A model generated the notes under the pieces. That model searched no databases. It worked only from the letters and a program-made list of their open reading frames with translations, and was not told the origin of the DNA. The position numbers and the translations under genes were made by a program. 64,000 nt of DNA from Halocynthiibacter namhaensis (lineage in GTDB: Bacteria > Pseudomonadota > Alphaproteobacteria > Rhodobacterales > Rhodobacteraceae). The stretch spans positions 62,001 through 126,000 of the forward strand of contig NZ_JWIF01000059.1 of assembly GCF_000812685.1 (NCBI RefSeq), read 5' to 3'. This document shows, in pieces, positions 34,438-44,901 of this stretch. Within the stretch, counting starts at the first letter, position 1. Each line of letters opens with the position of its first letter.

Positions 34438-35322
34438 ATGGACAATCTGCGCGGTATTCTTCTGGTCATTGCGGCCATGGTTATGTTCACGATCGAAGAC
34501 AGCTTTATCAAAGGTTTGTCTACCGTCTTTCCCGTCGGTCAAATCTTGATCGTTTTGGGCCTTGGTGGTGCGAGCGTCTTTGCGGTGATTGCTTACATCA
34601 AACGTCAGCCCTTGGTCGGCCCACAAGTGTTCAGCAAAATGCTGTTCTGGCGGTCTCTTGGCGAGACAGGATCCGCGTTTTTCTTTGTCACGGCCTTGTG
34701 GCTGGTGCCCTTGTCCGTGGCGGCGGCGCTGTTGCAGACCACCTCTCTTATTGTGACAATCGGCGCGGCATTCCTATTGGGGGAAACCGTCGGCTGGCGG
34801 CGCTGGAGCGCGATTTTCATTGGCCTTATCGGCGTATTGGTGATCATTCGCCCAGGGTTTGAAGGCTTTGAACCCGCAGCTTTACTGGCCGTAGCCGCTG
34901 CGGTGCTTTTGGCCGGACGTGACCTCGCGACACGTCGCTTGCCTACAGGCACGCCTTCGGTGGCCGTGTCATTCTGGGGTTTCTTCGCGGTCATTCCAGC
35001 AGGGATCATCTTGTCGGTTTTCCTAGGATCCCCGATCATGCCAACCCTTCCACAAACGGGCCTTTTCGTTGCCTGCGTGGTGTTTGGCACCGTCGGCTAT
35101 TATCTAATCGTCACCGCAATGCGCATGGGGGAAGCATCTGTCCTTGCACCCTTCCGGTATACACGTCTCGTGTTTTCGATCATCCTTGGCTATTTCTTCT
35201 TTAATGAGATCCCAGATTTTTGGACCATGATTGGCGCCGCGATCATCCTATCATCCGGCATCTATGTCATCCTGCGCGAACGCCGCGTGCTTGAAAGCCG
35301 CGTGCCACCAGAAGATGCCTGA
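34438..35322 (+). CDS. EamA/DMT-family transporter
   Basis: A 294-residue inner-membrane protein with ten predicted helices in two EamA repeats (NLRGILLVIAAMVMFTIEDS at the start; LAVAAAVLLAGRDLATRR opening the second half). The start ATG 34438 follows ACGAGGCCCCTG. Substrate unknown. It is not closely similar by eye to the transporter at 2549-3475, so this is not a recent duplicate. It precedes eno by 129 bases. Confidence 0.88.
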   Translation: MDNLRGILLVIAAMVMFTIEDSFIKGLSTVFPVGQILIVLGLGGASVFAVIAYIKRQPLVGPQVFSKMLFWRSLGETGSAFFFVTALWLVPLSVAAALLQTTSLIVTIGAAFLLGETVGWRRWSAIFIGLIGVLVIIRPGFEGFEPAALLAVAAAVLLAGRDLATRRLPTGTPSVAVSFWGFFAVIPAGIILSVFLGSPIMPTLPQTGLFVACVVFGTVGYYLIVTAMRMGEASVLAPFRYTRLVFSIILGYFFFNEIPDFWTMIGAAIILSSGIYVILRERRVLESRVPPEDA

Positions 35323-35350
35323 GCCTGATTATCCTGTCGGCAAAGCGTTG

Positions 35351-36726
<1,376 letters not shown>

Positions 36727-36747
36727 GCCCCCCTATCACACATGAAA

Positions 36748-36782
36748 GGCCCCCGATGCATCATCACATCGGGGGCCTTTTT
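36748..36782 (+). terminator. Terminator of eno
   Basis: GGCCCCCGATG and CATCGGGGGCC form an 11-bp perfect stem, loop CATCATCA, followed by TTTTT. Confidence 0.93.
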
Positions 36783-36879
36783 GATTGGCAGAGCTTACCA
36801 AATCCGGCCGCGAGAACCGGAGACATCGTGAAAAACGCGATCATCGCCACCGAAATTATATAGCAAAAACGCAGCGCGC

Positions 36880-37452
36880 CTATTCGGTCCCGCGTGCAAA
36901 AATGCCGGTCAGGTCTTCAATTGTCACCAGATACGGCGCGGCGTCTTTTGAGGCTTCACTGTAATGAGGATCAAAAGGCAGACAGCGATATCCACACAAT
37001 TGACGCGCGCGCCGTTTTTGATTGTTCACAAACCATAACCGCCCACCTGGTGTTGAAATATAGCCATTTTCAAAGCGCCCAAAATCACCTTCCATGTCCT
37101 GAATAGAAGGGTATTCATTGAAGCTTGCCGGGTCGAACGCTGCATGTGTGTGATAACTTGCAAAAATCTCGGCATCGCCGTCAGGGGCGATTGGGCGGCA
37201 ACTGGCCGCATCCCCTTTTGCCGAACGCGTCGCATGCAACACCCCATCTTCGCGATAGATAAAGCCGCAAAACTCAAGATCAACGAAAATCGAATGTCGG
37301 TTGAGGTCCGTCAAAACGCCAGCCGCGAACGCGTGTTCTTCGGCGTAGGTTTCATACCCCCGCTCAAATGGCCAATTCCCAGCATGCGTCGCAAAAGCAG
37401 AAAGCAAAACTGCGCTACAACTTAACGTAAAACGGGATAGGGCGTGAAACAT
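36880..37452 (-). CDS. Secreted DUF4329 protein with JAMM-like metal motif
   Basis: A 190-residue protein with a signal peptide (FTLSCSAVLLSAFATHAG, cleavage near residue 24). The core reads FCGFIYRE, then FASYHTHAAFDP and YPSIQDMEGD, then GYISTPGGRLWF. H101-x-H103 followed by S116-x-x-D119 is the spacing of a JAMM/MPN metalloprotease site, and E60 could be the general acid/base Glu; this reading is mine. DUF4329 is a family of unknown role, reported from toxin-like and phage-like settings. Four to five Cys in the mature part suggest disulphides. ATG 37452 follows CGGAGTCCAT. It lies 72 bases downstream of anmK on the same strand. Confidence 0.75.
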   Translation of the reverse strand: MFHALSRFTLSCSAVLLSAFATHAGNWPFERGYETYAEEHAFAAGVLTDLNRHSIFVDLEFCGFIYREDGVLHATRSAKGDAASCRPIAPDGDAEIFASYHTHAAFDPASFNEYPSIQDMEGDFGRFENGYISTPGGRLWFVNNQKRRARQLCGYRCLPFDPHYSEASKDAAPYLVTIEDLTGIFARGTE

Positions 37453-37524
37453 ATGGACTCCGGGTAAATCAATATCCAGACATTGCCCCGAAGTCCGAAT
37501 GAATTCAAAGGAAATCACACAGTA

Positions 37525-38634
37525 TCAATCACGGTTTTCACTCGGTTTTGCCAAACGCCCCCCGACGACCGGTGTATGAGTACCCGTGGTGCCCGCAGCA
37601 GATGTCGGCAGGCCCTTGCGCACACGCACCGCCAAATAGGCAAAAGCTTGGGCTTCCAGCATGTCACCATCAAGGCCCGCGTCTTCGATTGGGGCGACGG
37701 GGCAGTCCATCAAGATCGCCAAGAGGGACATCAACATCGGGTTTTTGCGCCCGCCACCGGTGACGTAAACGCCCTCGGGCATGACAGGGCAATGACGCAA
37801 TCCACGGGCCGCAGATGCCGCCGCGATTGCAGTTAATGTCGCGCAGGCATCGGCATCTTCTAAGGTTTCAACCATCTCTAACAGGTTTGGAAAATCATTG
37901 CGATCCAGAGACTTAGGGGGTTCGCGGAAGAAATAATCATATTGCAGAAAATCCTCGACCAGGCCTTCGTCAACTTCACCCTCAGAGGCCAGCGCGCCGT
38001 CCTCATCAAATGCAAGACCACGACGTGAATACATCAGATCATTGATCGGCGCGTTCGCAGGCCCCGTGTCAAACGCCAGCAAAGCGCCGTCTTCTTCTGG
38101 GCGATCTTTTGACGGGTCAACCCAGGTCAGATTGCCCACACCACCAAGATTCAAAAAGGCCAGGGGCTTTTCCGCTTCGATCAATTTTGCACAGGCAAAA
38201 TGGAAGAATGGCGCCAAAGGCGCGCCCTGCCCGCCCATTTCCATGTCGGCCGTGCGGAAATCCCAGATCACGGGGGTTTTCAGAACTTCTGCCAAGACTT
38301 GCCCGTTGCCACATTGATGTGTGCGCCCGTTGTCAGGGTCATGGGCCAGGGTTTGACCGTGAAATCCGATCAGTTCCGCATCGCCAAATTGCGACAAAAC
38401 TTCCGCATGCGCCGTTTCGATCATCTCGGACAGGTCTTCCATGCCCGGATCATCGTGCCAGTGGCCAAAACCCGAAGCAATCGTTGCGCGTTCTTCATCC
38501 GACCACGGGCGATAGGCGGTTTTGCCGAACTCAAGAATTTCATGCCCATCGGTCTGTATCAGCGCCGCATCAATCCCATCAAGTGAGGTTCCCGTCATCG
38601 CACCCAGCGACCAGATTGCGTCTTGCTTCAACAT
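37525..38634 (-). CDS. anmK: Anhydro-N-acetylmuramic acid kinase
   Basis: A 369-residue ATP-dependent enzyme of peptidoglycan recycling that opens the 1,6-anhydro ring and phosphorylates MurNAc. The N-terminal GAMTGTSLDGIDAAL, the GFHGQTLAHDP segment, LNLGGVGNLTWV and FDTGPANAPIND are family motifs, and EAQAFAYLAVR closes the protein. It is divergent from tyrS, a common pairing in Proteobacteria, with about 50 bases between starts. Confidence 0.94.
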   Translation of the reverse strand: MLKQDAIWSLGAMTGTSLDGIDAALIQTDGHEILEFGKTAYRPWSDEERATIASGFGHWHDDPGMEDLSEMIETAHAEVLSQFGDAELIGFHGQTLAHDPDNGRTHQCGNGQVLAEVLKTPVIWDFRTADMEMGGQGAPLAPFFHFACAKLIEAEKPLAFLNLGGVGNLTWVDPSKDRPEEDGALLAFDTGPANAPINDLMYSRRGLAFDEDGALASEGEVDEGLVEDFLQYDYFFREPPKSLDRNDFPNLLEMVETLEDADACATLTAIAAASAARGLRHCPVMPEGVYVTGGGRKNPMLMSLLAILMDCPVAPIEDAGLDGDMLEAQAFAYLAVRVRKGLPTSAAGTTGTHTPVVGGRLAKPSENRD

Positions 38635-38687
38635 AGGCTTTCCCTTTTGACCACACCCCGGTATATCCCAAGGACATATTGAATTCT

Positions 38688-39956
38688 ATGGATGAAAAAC
38701 CGATGACATGGCACCCCAAATCTGAATTTATCCGCGTGATGATGGAACGAGGCTTTTTGGCTGATTGTACCGATTATCAGGCCCTGGATGATGCGTTGAT
38801 TGCAGGGGTTGTGCCCGCTTATATCGGCTTTGACGCGACGGCAAAATCTTTGCACGTTGGGTCATTGATCCAGATTATGATGCTGCGTTGGTTGCAAAAA
38901 ACCGGCCATAAACCGATTGTTTTGATGGGTGGCGGCACGACAAAAGTGGGCGATCCCAGCTTTCGTGCCGATGAACGCCCTCTGCTGACGCCGGATCAGA
39001 TTGACGATAACATCGCTGGTATCAAGCAGGTGTTTACGTCCTATGTTGAATTCGGCGACGGCGAAAAAGACGCGGTTATGGTGAACAATGCGGAATGGTT
39101 GGATGGGTTGAACTACCTTGAATTCCTGCGTGACATTGGCAAGCATTTCTCGGTCAACCGCATGCTGGCCTTTGAAAGTGTTAAATCACGTCTGGATCGT
39201 GAGCAAAGCCTGAGCTTTCTTGAGTTCAACTATATGATCCTGCAAGCCTATGATTTTCTTGAGCTTAACCGTCGTTACGGCTGTTTATTGCAGATGGGTG
39301 GATCAGACCAATGGGGCAATATCGTTAACGGTATTGATCTGACCCGTCGCGTTCTGAACAATCAGATCTTTGGTCTGACGTCACCTTTGCTGACGACCTC
39401 TGACGGCAAGAAAATGGGCAAAAGCCTTGATGGTGCGGTTTGGTTGAATGCGGACATGCGCAGCCCTTATGAATTCTGGCAATTCTGGCGCAACACGACC
39501 GATGCGGATGTGGGTAAGTTCTTGAAACTTTACACCGAACTGCCGATTGAAGAATGTGATCGCCTTGGCGCGCTTGAAGGGTCTGACATTAATGATGCCA
39601 AGATCCGTCTGGCGAATGAAGTGACCACCCTAGCCCATGGTGCCCAAGCCGCTGCCGCAGCCGAAGCAACCGCACGTGAAGTGTTTGAAAAAGGTGGCAT
39701 GGGGGACGATTTGCCCACGTTGAAACTGTCTGCGGATGACATTGGTGATGGTATTTCGATTGTGCAGTTGATCGTGAAATCTGGCCTTGCGAAATCGGGC
39801 AAGGATGCAAAGCGCTTGATTGATGAAAATGGTGCTAAGATGAACGATCAACCAATTGAAGACAGAGGGATTGTGTTGCAGGTGACTGACTTGGCTGAAC
39901 CTGTCAAACTTTCTGCAGGCAAGAAGCGCCACGCTTTGGTGGTTCTTGAAGGTTAA
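38688..39956 (+). CDS. tyrS: Tyrosyl-tRNA synthetase
   Basis: A 422-residue class I synthetase charging tRNA-Tyr. The HIGH-type motif is SLHVGSL and the KMSKS-type motif is [13 protein letters not shown] binds tyrosine and the last 60 residues form the S4-like RNA-binding domain. I choose ATG 38688; the frame extends to a TTG at 38679 and a second ATG exists at 38703. Confidence 0.96.
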   Translation: MDEKPMTWHPKSEFIRVMMERGFLADCTDYQALDDALIAGVVPAYIGFDATAKSLHVGSLIQIMMLRWLQKTGHKPIVLMGGGTTKVGDPSFRADERPLLTPDQIDDNIAGIKQVFTSYVEFGDGEKDAVMVNNAEWLDGLNYLEFLRDIGKHFSVNRMLAFESVKSRLDREQSLSFLEFNYMILQAYDFLELNRRYGCLLQMGGSDQWGNIVNGIDLTRRVLNNQIFGLTSPLLTTSDGKKMGKSLDGAVWLNADMRSPYEFWQFWRNTTDADVGKFLKLYTELPIEECDRLGALEGSDINDAKIRLANEVTTLAHGAQAAAAAEATAREVFEKGGMGDDLPTLKLSADDIGDGISIVQLIVKSGLAKSGKDAKRLIDENGAKMNDQPIEDRGIVLQVTDLAEPVKLSAGKKRHALVVLEG

Positions 39957-40018
39957 CAAAACGCAGGGGAACTCTCCCGCCCCCTGATCGGCGGGGCAAA
40001 GCCCCTTATCAGGCGTTG

Positions 40019-40050
40019 AGCCCGGCACGCTTCGCGTGCCGGGCTTTATA
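40019..40050 (+). terminator. Terminator of tyrS
   Basis: AGCCCGGCACG and CGTGCCGGGCT form an 11-bp perfect stem around CTTCG, followed by TTATATT. A weaker nested hairpin (GGGGCAAAGCCCC within CCTGAT/ATCAGG arms) lies just before it at about 39982-40013. Confidence 0.85.
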
Positions 40051-40227
40051 TTGCCCAATTCAACGCCCCATCAACCCCCATGAAATCGCCTCGTATAAGG
40101 TTAAAGCCAGAAACGGAAGCGATAGGACTGTCGCCAATAAGACTGCAGCTGCGGGTGTGAACTGTGGACGTGTTGATTTCATTCCCCCATTAACCCCCTA
40201 TAAACTTTAGTATTGGTTAATGACGGG

Positions 40228-41265
40228 ATGAATATCTCAGACGCCCCGATCCCTCTGTTTCAATCGCCCGAGTTCGCGCGCACCAGTCAAGCTTTGGGCA
40301 CCCATGTGCGGACCCATCGTTGGACATCAAGCATGGACACCCATGCGGTTTGGCAAGTGCAATCGCGCAGGTTTGGGCCATTTGGTTGGGTTGATTTGGT
40401 GTCCCGTGGTCCTGTGGTGCGTAAGCCCCAGCTTCGGTTGGACTGGCTGCAAAATTGGCGGGATTGGCACGGGGGACGGCCACTTGTATTTAATCCGGTC
40501 GACACCTGTGCGCGGGCCTTGCGCGGGGCCGGGTTCTGGCCCCTCATGACGCCTGCATCTTTAGCCATTTTGCCCCTGCATCCCACCCAGATCATGCGCA
40601 GCGAAATGCATCCAAAATGGCGCAATCGTCTTCGTCGTGCTGAAGGGGAAGATATCAAGGTAACCCGCTATCCATTAAAGGAGAAACACTGGTTGTTAAG
40701 TGCCGAGAAGGCGCAAATGAAGGCCCGGAAATATCGTGGCATTTCCCCGCAATTTTCGGTGGCATTTTCCGAGTTGAATCCAGATTTGGCGCAAGTGTTT
40801 GAGGCGAAATGTAAGGGGGAAATTGTGGCCGCAATCATTGTGTTGCGTCACGGAAAAATGGCCACCTGGCAAATCGGGCATAGCACAAAACGGGGCCGAC
40901 AGGTTAACGCGATGAATTTGCTTTTGTGGCGCGCGATGGAATGGCTTCAATCCCGGGGGCACACTCATCTGGACTTGGGCATCATCAATGAAGAAGACAC
41001 GCCCGGCCTTGCGCGTTTCAAACTGGGAACTGGTGCATGTCGGGAACGTCAATCTGGCACATGGTTACATTGTCGATCCCTTGCCCCGATCGCGCGCCGC
41101 CTGCCTCTGTGGATGGCCGGTGTTGAAGGTGGTGTTCAGTGTGGTGTTCAAGGCGACACAAATGATGATCCTCAGGAACCCGGCCAAAACCACCCCGGAA
41201 CGGGCACAAAAAAGCCCCCGCCAATACAAGCGAGGGCTGATAGCATTGGTTTTTCCAGAGGTTAG
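40228..41265 (+). CDS. FemAB/GNAT-like acyltransferase of unknown substrate
   Basis: A 345-residue protein with the layout of the acetyltransferase domain found in FemAB-like and cellulose-biosynthesis (CelD/BioF2-like) proteins: LHPKWRNRLRRAEGED-type segment (HPKWRNRLRRAEGED), QMKARKYRG, and the conserved LRHGKMATWQIGHSTKRGRQVNAMNLLLWRAMEWL block, quoted in pieces, ending with LDLGIINEEDTPGLARFKLGTG. The last 60 residues are low in similarity to anything I know and run through the hairpin of the convergent cyclophilin gene. ATG 40228 is preferred over a TTG at 40213. Stops of the two convergent genes overlap by 4 bases. Confidence 0.7.
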   Translation: MNISDAPIPLFQSPEFARTSQALGTHVRTHRWTSSMDTHAVWQVQSRRFGPFGWVDLVSRGPVVRKPQLRLDWLQNWRDWHGGRPLVFNPVDTCARALRGAGFWPLMTPASLAILPLHPTQIMRSEMHPKWRNRLRRAEGEDIKVTRYPLKEKHWLLSAEKAQMKARKYRGISPQFSVAFSELNPDLAQVFEAKCKGEIVAAIIVLRHGKMATWQIGHSTKRGRQVNAMNLLLWRAMEWLQSRGHTHLDLGIINEEDTPGLARFKLGTGACRERQSGTWLHCRSLAPIARRLPLWMAGVEGGVQCGVQGDTNDDPQEPGQNHPGTGTKKPPPIQARADSIGFSRG

Positions 41266-41864
41266 TCAACCACGGTAACGGATTTCATATAGTCCGGATC
41301 CGTGACCACACCGCCGCCACCAACACCACGTTTGATGGCATCGACGATCTCTTGTCCCTCAACCACCTGACCAAAGACAGTATATTGCCCGTTCAGATGT
41401 GGTGCCGGTTCAAACATGATAAAGAACTGGCTGTTGGCCGAGTTCGGGCTGGCAGAACGCGCCATGCCCACAGTTCCACGGTTGAACGGTGTTTGACCAA
41501 ATTCCGCTGCGATATCAGGCAATTCAGACCCACCGGTGCCTGCACGGCCGGCGTTTTCGCCAATACGACCGAACTCGACATCACCGGTTTGCGCCATGAA
41601 GCTTTCAATCACGCGATGGAACACCACCCCGTCATATTTGCCTTCACGCGCAAGTGTGGTGACCTGAGCCACGTGATTTGGAGCAACATCAGGCATCAAA
41701 TCGATAACGATCTGGCCCTCAGTGCTGCCCGCGACTTCAATCACGAGATTCGGCGTGTCCGGGTTATCTTGGGCCTGCGCAGGCGTTGTGAACATGTAAT
41801 ATGCCCCCAACACCGCAGCGCCCATGATGCCCAACGACATGGGAATCATGTCAAACTTAGACAT
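41262..41864 (-). CDS. Peptidyl-prolyl isomerase, cyclophilin type, exported
   Basis: A 200-residue cyclophilin with an N-terminal hydrophobic segment (IPMSLGIMGAAVLGAYYMF) ending at TTPAQAQD, so probably periplasmic or membrane-anchored. The catalytic core has VVFHRVIESFMAQTGDVE, SPNSANSQFFIMF and LNGQYTVFGQVVEGQEIVD. Its ATG at 41864 overlaps the stop region of the upstream cyclophilin by eight bases; a second ATG at 41873 is possible. It is cotranscribed with, and paralogous to, that gene. Confidence 0.92.
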   Translation of the reverse strand: MSKFDMIPMSLGIMGAAVLGAYYMFTTPAQAQDNPDTPNLVIEVAGSTEGQIVIDLMPDVAPNHVAQVTTLAREGKYDGVVFHRVIESFMAQTGDVEFGRIGENAGRAGTGGSELPDIAAEFGQTPFNRGTVGMARSASPNSANSQFFIMFEPAPHLNGQYTVFGQVVEGQEIVDAIKRGVGGGGVVTDPDYMKSVTVVD

Positions 41865-42363
41865 CCGCAGCAACTTTCACAGAGGTCATGCGATCAGGTG
41901 TTTTTGGCGGCTCACCACGTGTCAATTCATCAACAATGTCCATGCCTTCAATGACTTGACCGTAAACAGTGTATTGACCGTTCAGGAAGTCATTGTCTTT
42001 GAAGTTGATGAAGAACTGGCTGTTTGCAGAGTTCGGGTTAGAAGAACGTGCTGCCCCGATAGAGCCACGTGCATGTGGAATTTTGGAGAATTCTGCTGGC
42101 AGATCAGGATGCTCGGATCCGCCTGTACCGGCACGGCCAATGTTGAAATCCTTGTCCCAGTTGCCGTTTTCAACGTCACCGGTTTGCGCCATGAAACCAT
42201 CAATCACGCGGTGGAAAACAACGCCGTCATAAGAACCAGCACGGGCCAGTTCTTTCATACGATCGGTGTGCTTTGGTGCAACATCAGGCAAAAGCGCGAT
42301 TTTCACGGTGCCTTTTGTGGTTTCCATGATGATTGTGTTTTCGGGATCTTTGATTTCAGCCAT
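41857..42363 (-). CDS. ppiB: Peptidyl-prolyl isomerase, cyclophilin type, cytoplasmic
   Basis: A 168-residue cyclophilin without a signal sequence. It contains VVFHRVIDGFMAQTGDVENG, NPNSANSQFFINF and LNGQYTVYGQVIEGMDIVD, the proline-isomerase active site. ATG 42363 is chosen because AAAGGA lies eight bases before it; the frame runs three codons further to 42372. Followed with overlap by the exported paralogue, so the pair offers the same activity in two compartments. It is divergent from pgk. Confidence 0.93.
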   Translation of the reverse strand: MAEIKDPENTIIMETTKGTVKIALLPDVAPKHTDRMKELARAGSYDGVVFHRVIDGFMAQTGDVENGNWDKDFNIGRAGTGGSEHPDLPAEFSKIPHARGSIGAARSSNPNSANSQFFINFKDNDFLNGQYTVYGQVIEGMDIVDELTRGEPPKTPDRMTSVKVAADV

Positions 42364-42492
42364 TTGGGGCATCCTTTGTATGATATTTGCCGCGCAGCTT
42401 ATCCAATGCAGAGGCTGGGGAAAAGTAGAATTGACGTGATGGGCCAGATCATGTGTTAAAGGCGGCGAAATTTATGTGATATGGAGTGCATC

Positions 42493-43692
42493 ATGACCGC
42501 CGCGAAACCTTGGAAAACACTGGATGACATGGAACTTGCCGGCAAGGTGGTGCTGACACGCGTGGATATCAACGTGCCAATGGCCGAGGGGCGCGTGACA
42601 GATATGACGCGGATTGAACGCATTTTGCCAACTGTGCGCGATATTTTAGCCGCGGGTGGGAAACCTGTTCTGCTGGCCCATTTTGGTCGCCCAAAGGGTG
42701 AAGTGCGGGCCGATATGTCACTGGGACTTATCCGCGAAGCCTTCGAAACCGCATTGGGCAGCCCGGTGAAATTTGCAGCAAATTGCATCGGGGCTGATGC
42801 GAAACATGGTGTTTCTGACTTGGCCAGCGGTGAGGTGTTGCTTCTAGAAAACACACGTTTTCACGCTGAAGAAACCAAGAATGATGCAATGTTTGCAGCG
42901 TCTTTGGCGGCTTTAGGCGATGTCTATTGCAATGATGCCTTTTCTGCCGCCCACCGCGCGCATGCATCCACCGAGGCCATCGCACGCCTGTTGCCTGCAT
43001 GTGCTGGCCGCTTGATGCAGGCAGAATTGACCGCGCTTGAAGCCGCTTTGGGCGCCCCAGAACGCCCTGTTGTGGCAGTCGTTGGCGGCGCGAAAGTTTC
43101 AACCAAACTTGAACTGTTGGGCAATCTTGTGGGAAAAGCCGATCACCTGATCATTGGCGGCGGTATGGCAAATACCTTCTTGGCCGCCCAAGGCGTACCT
43201 GTGGGAAAATCCCTGTGTGAACATGACCTTGCCGAAACAGCACGCGAAATTATTGCGAAGGCGGAAGCCGCGGGCTGCGAGATCATTCTGCCACGCGACA
43301 TTACGGTTGCACGTGAATTCAAGGCCCATGCGGACCACCAGGTTCTGGATGCAGATGCCTGCCCAGAAGACGCCATGATTCTTGATGTCGGACCAAAGAC
43401 CAACGTCTATATTTCCGATGTGATCACCTCAGCGAAGACCCTAATCATGAACGGCCCTCTGGGTGTATTTGAGATGGAACCGTTTCAAACTGGCACTTTT
43501 GCCATGCTTGATGTCATCGCAACACAAACCGACGCAAATGCATTGGTTTCCGTGGCCGGTGGCGGCGATACGGTTGCGGCAATCAACTCTGCCGGAAAAT
43601 CAAGTAATTTCAGCTATATATCAACAGCTGGTGGCGCATTCCTTGAATGGATGGAAGGCAAAACACTGCCCGGCGTCGCCGCATTAAGTTAA
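42493..43692 (+). CDS. pgk: Phosphoglycerate kinase
   Basis: A 399-residue glycolytic kinase. The N-terminal domain has [13 protein letters not shown] and HFGRPKGE; the C-terminal domain has [25 protein letters not shown] and GGGDTVAAI. Start ATG 42493 is preceded by TATGGAGTGCATC; an upstream ATG at 42481 overlaps that ribosome site. Followed by fda after 119 bases that carry a hairpin and operator-like sites. Confidence 0.96.
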   Translation: MTAAKPWKTLDDMELAGKVVLTRVDINVPMAEGRVTDMTRIERILPTVRDILAAGGKPVLLAHFGRPKGEVRADMSLGLIREAFETALGSPVKFAANCIGADAKHGVSDLASGEVLLLENTRFHAEETKNDAMFAASLAALGDVYCNDAFSAAHRAHASTEAIARLLPACAGRLMQAELTALEAALGAPERPVVAVVGGAKVSTKLELLGNLVGKADHLIIGGGMANTFLAAQGVPVGKSLCEHDLAETAREIIAKAEAAGCEIILPRDITVAREFKAHADHQVLDADACPEDAMILDVGPKTNVYISDVITSAKTLIMNGPLGVFEMEPFQTGTFAMLDVIATQTDANALVSVAGGGDTVAAINSAGKSSNFSYISTAGGAFLEWMEGKTLPGVAALS

Positions 43693-43705
43693 CCTTTCAT
43701 TCAAT

Positions 43706-43743
43706 TGTGTGCGCTAATAGTGATGTTGGCGCTATCACAATTG
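43706..43743 (+). promoter_or_regulatory. Pair of operator-like palindromes between pgk and fda
   Basis: TGTGTGCGCTAATA (43706-43719) and TGTTGGCGCTATCA (43724-43737) are both centred on GCGC, 18 bases apart centre to centre. They match TGTTAGCGCTAACA at 11 and 12 of 14 positions. An outer inverted repeat CAATTGTG/CACAATTG (43702-43709, 43736-43743) encloses them. Two LacI-type dimers could bind side by side. Confidence 0.5.
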
Positions 43744-43749
43744 CCAGTC

Positions 43750-43777
43750 TTGCCCTGCTCGCATAAAAGCAGGGCAA
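43750..43777 (+). terminator. Hairpin in the pgk-fda gap
   Basis: TTGCCCTGCT and AGCAGGGCAA form a 10-bp perfect stem with loop CGCATAAA. Only ATTT follows, so it may be a weak terminator of pgk, an attenuator or an mRNA-stabilising 5' structure of fda, which starts 35 bases later. Confidence 0.5.
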
Positions 43778-43811
43778 ATTTACATAGTAACTGCAAAGCG
43801 GAGCAGACCAG

Positions 43812-44705
43812 ATGGCGAACCAAAAGCAAACTGAACAAATGCAAAATGGTGCGGGCTTTGTTGCTGCATTGGACCAAAGCGGTGGATCCACCCCAAAAGC
43901 GCTCGCGCTTTATGGCGTTGATGGTTCTGCCTATAGCAATGACGCTGAAATGTTTGACCAGATCCACGCCATGCGCAGCCGGATCGTGCAATCCCCTGCC
44001 TTCACAGGCGAACGCGTTGTGGGCGCAATTTTGTTTGAAATGACAATGGATCGCGACATTGAAGGCATGCCAACTGCACAATATCTTTGGGAAAAATGTG
44101 GTGTCGTACCCTTTCTGAAGATCGACAAAGGCTTGGCTGACGAAAGCAATGGCGTGCAGCTGATGAAACCAATTGAAGGCCTAGATGCCCTGCTGGAAAA
44201 AGCTGTCGCCAAGGGCATCTTTGGCACCAAAATGCGGTCTGTTATCAACGTTGCATCATCTAAAGGCATCAAAGCCAACGTTGCGCAACAATTTGAACTG
44301 GCCGGAGACATTATTGCCCACGGTTTGATGCCAATCGTTGAACCGGAAATTACGATTTCAATGGATGATAAAGCGGGTGCCGAGAACATTTTGCGTGATG
44401 CACTTTTAGGCGCGCTGGATATGGTTCCTGAAGGTCAACAAGTTATGCTGAAGCTAACCCTCCCAGAGACGGCCAACCAATACAAAGCGCTGGTTGATCA
44501 CCCGAAAGTCATGCGTGTTGTGGCCCTGTCTGGCGGCTATCCACGGGACGAAGCAAACCGTCGTTTGTCCGAAAACACAGGCATGATCGCAAGCTTCTCT
44601 CGCGCATTGACCGAAGGGCTTTCGGCACAGCAAACACCTGCAGAATTTGATGCGACACTTGATGCATCCGTTGGGTCAATCCATGCGGCATCCGTTGCTG
44701 GTTAA
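43812..44705 (+). CDS. fda: Fructose-bisphosphate aldolase, class I
   Basis: A 297-residue Schiff-base aldolase of the bacterial class I group. FVAALDQSGGSTPKAL opens the barrel, MRSVIN and MLKLTLPE follow with the candidate Schiff-base Lys in the latter, and VALSGGYPRDEA is near the phosphate site. The usual class II enzyme is not in the window. The gene follows pgk across the operator-like sites and is closed by its own terminator. Confidence 0.92.
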   Translation: MANQKQTEQMQNGAGFVAALDQSGGSTPKALALYGVDGSAYSNDAEMFDQIHAMRSRIVQSPAFTGERVVGAILFEMTMDRDIEGMPTAQYLWEKCGVVPFLKIDKGLADESNGVQLMKPIEGLDALLEKAVAKGIFGTKMRSVINVASSKGIKANVAQQFELAGDIIAHGLMPIVEPEITISMDDKAGAENILRDALLGALDMVPEGQQVMLKLTLPETANQYKALVDHPKVMRVVALSGGYPRDEANRRLSENTGMIASFSRALTEGLSAQQTPAEFDATLDASVGSIHAASVAG

Positions 44706-44713
44706 CATCCAGA

Positions 44714-44748
44714 ACTGCAGGGGGTTTTCGTATCCCCTGCAGTCTTTT
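44714..44748 (+). terminator. Terminator of fda
   Basis: ACTGCAGGGG and CCCCTGCAGT form a 10-bp perfect stem around GTTTTCGTAT, followed by CTTTT. Confidence 0.88.
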
Positions 44749-44781
44749 CTGTCATGTTTCCCTGCCCTATGCGGCAAATTT

Positions 44782-44848
44782 GACTCACTTTAATTACAGC
44801 CTAAAAAAACTTCTCAAAAATCGAATCAGGGGATTCACAAATCGAATC
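44782..44848 (+). promoter_or_regulatory. Cluster of four GANTC sites upstream of ftsB
   Basis: GANTC, the recognition sequence of the cell-cycle methylase CcrM, occurs at 44782-44786 (GACTC), 44823-44827 (GAATC), 44832-44836 (GATTC) and 44844-44848 (GAATC). Two of them sit in a direct repeat AAATCGAATC with 21-base period (44818-44827, 44839-44848). Confidence 0.6.
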
Positions 44849-44901
44849 GCCTGTGACATTGTGGGCCTACCACCCGTTAGAGGTGGATTTTGAGGCAGAC
44901 C

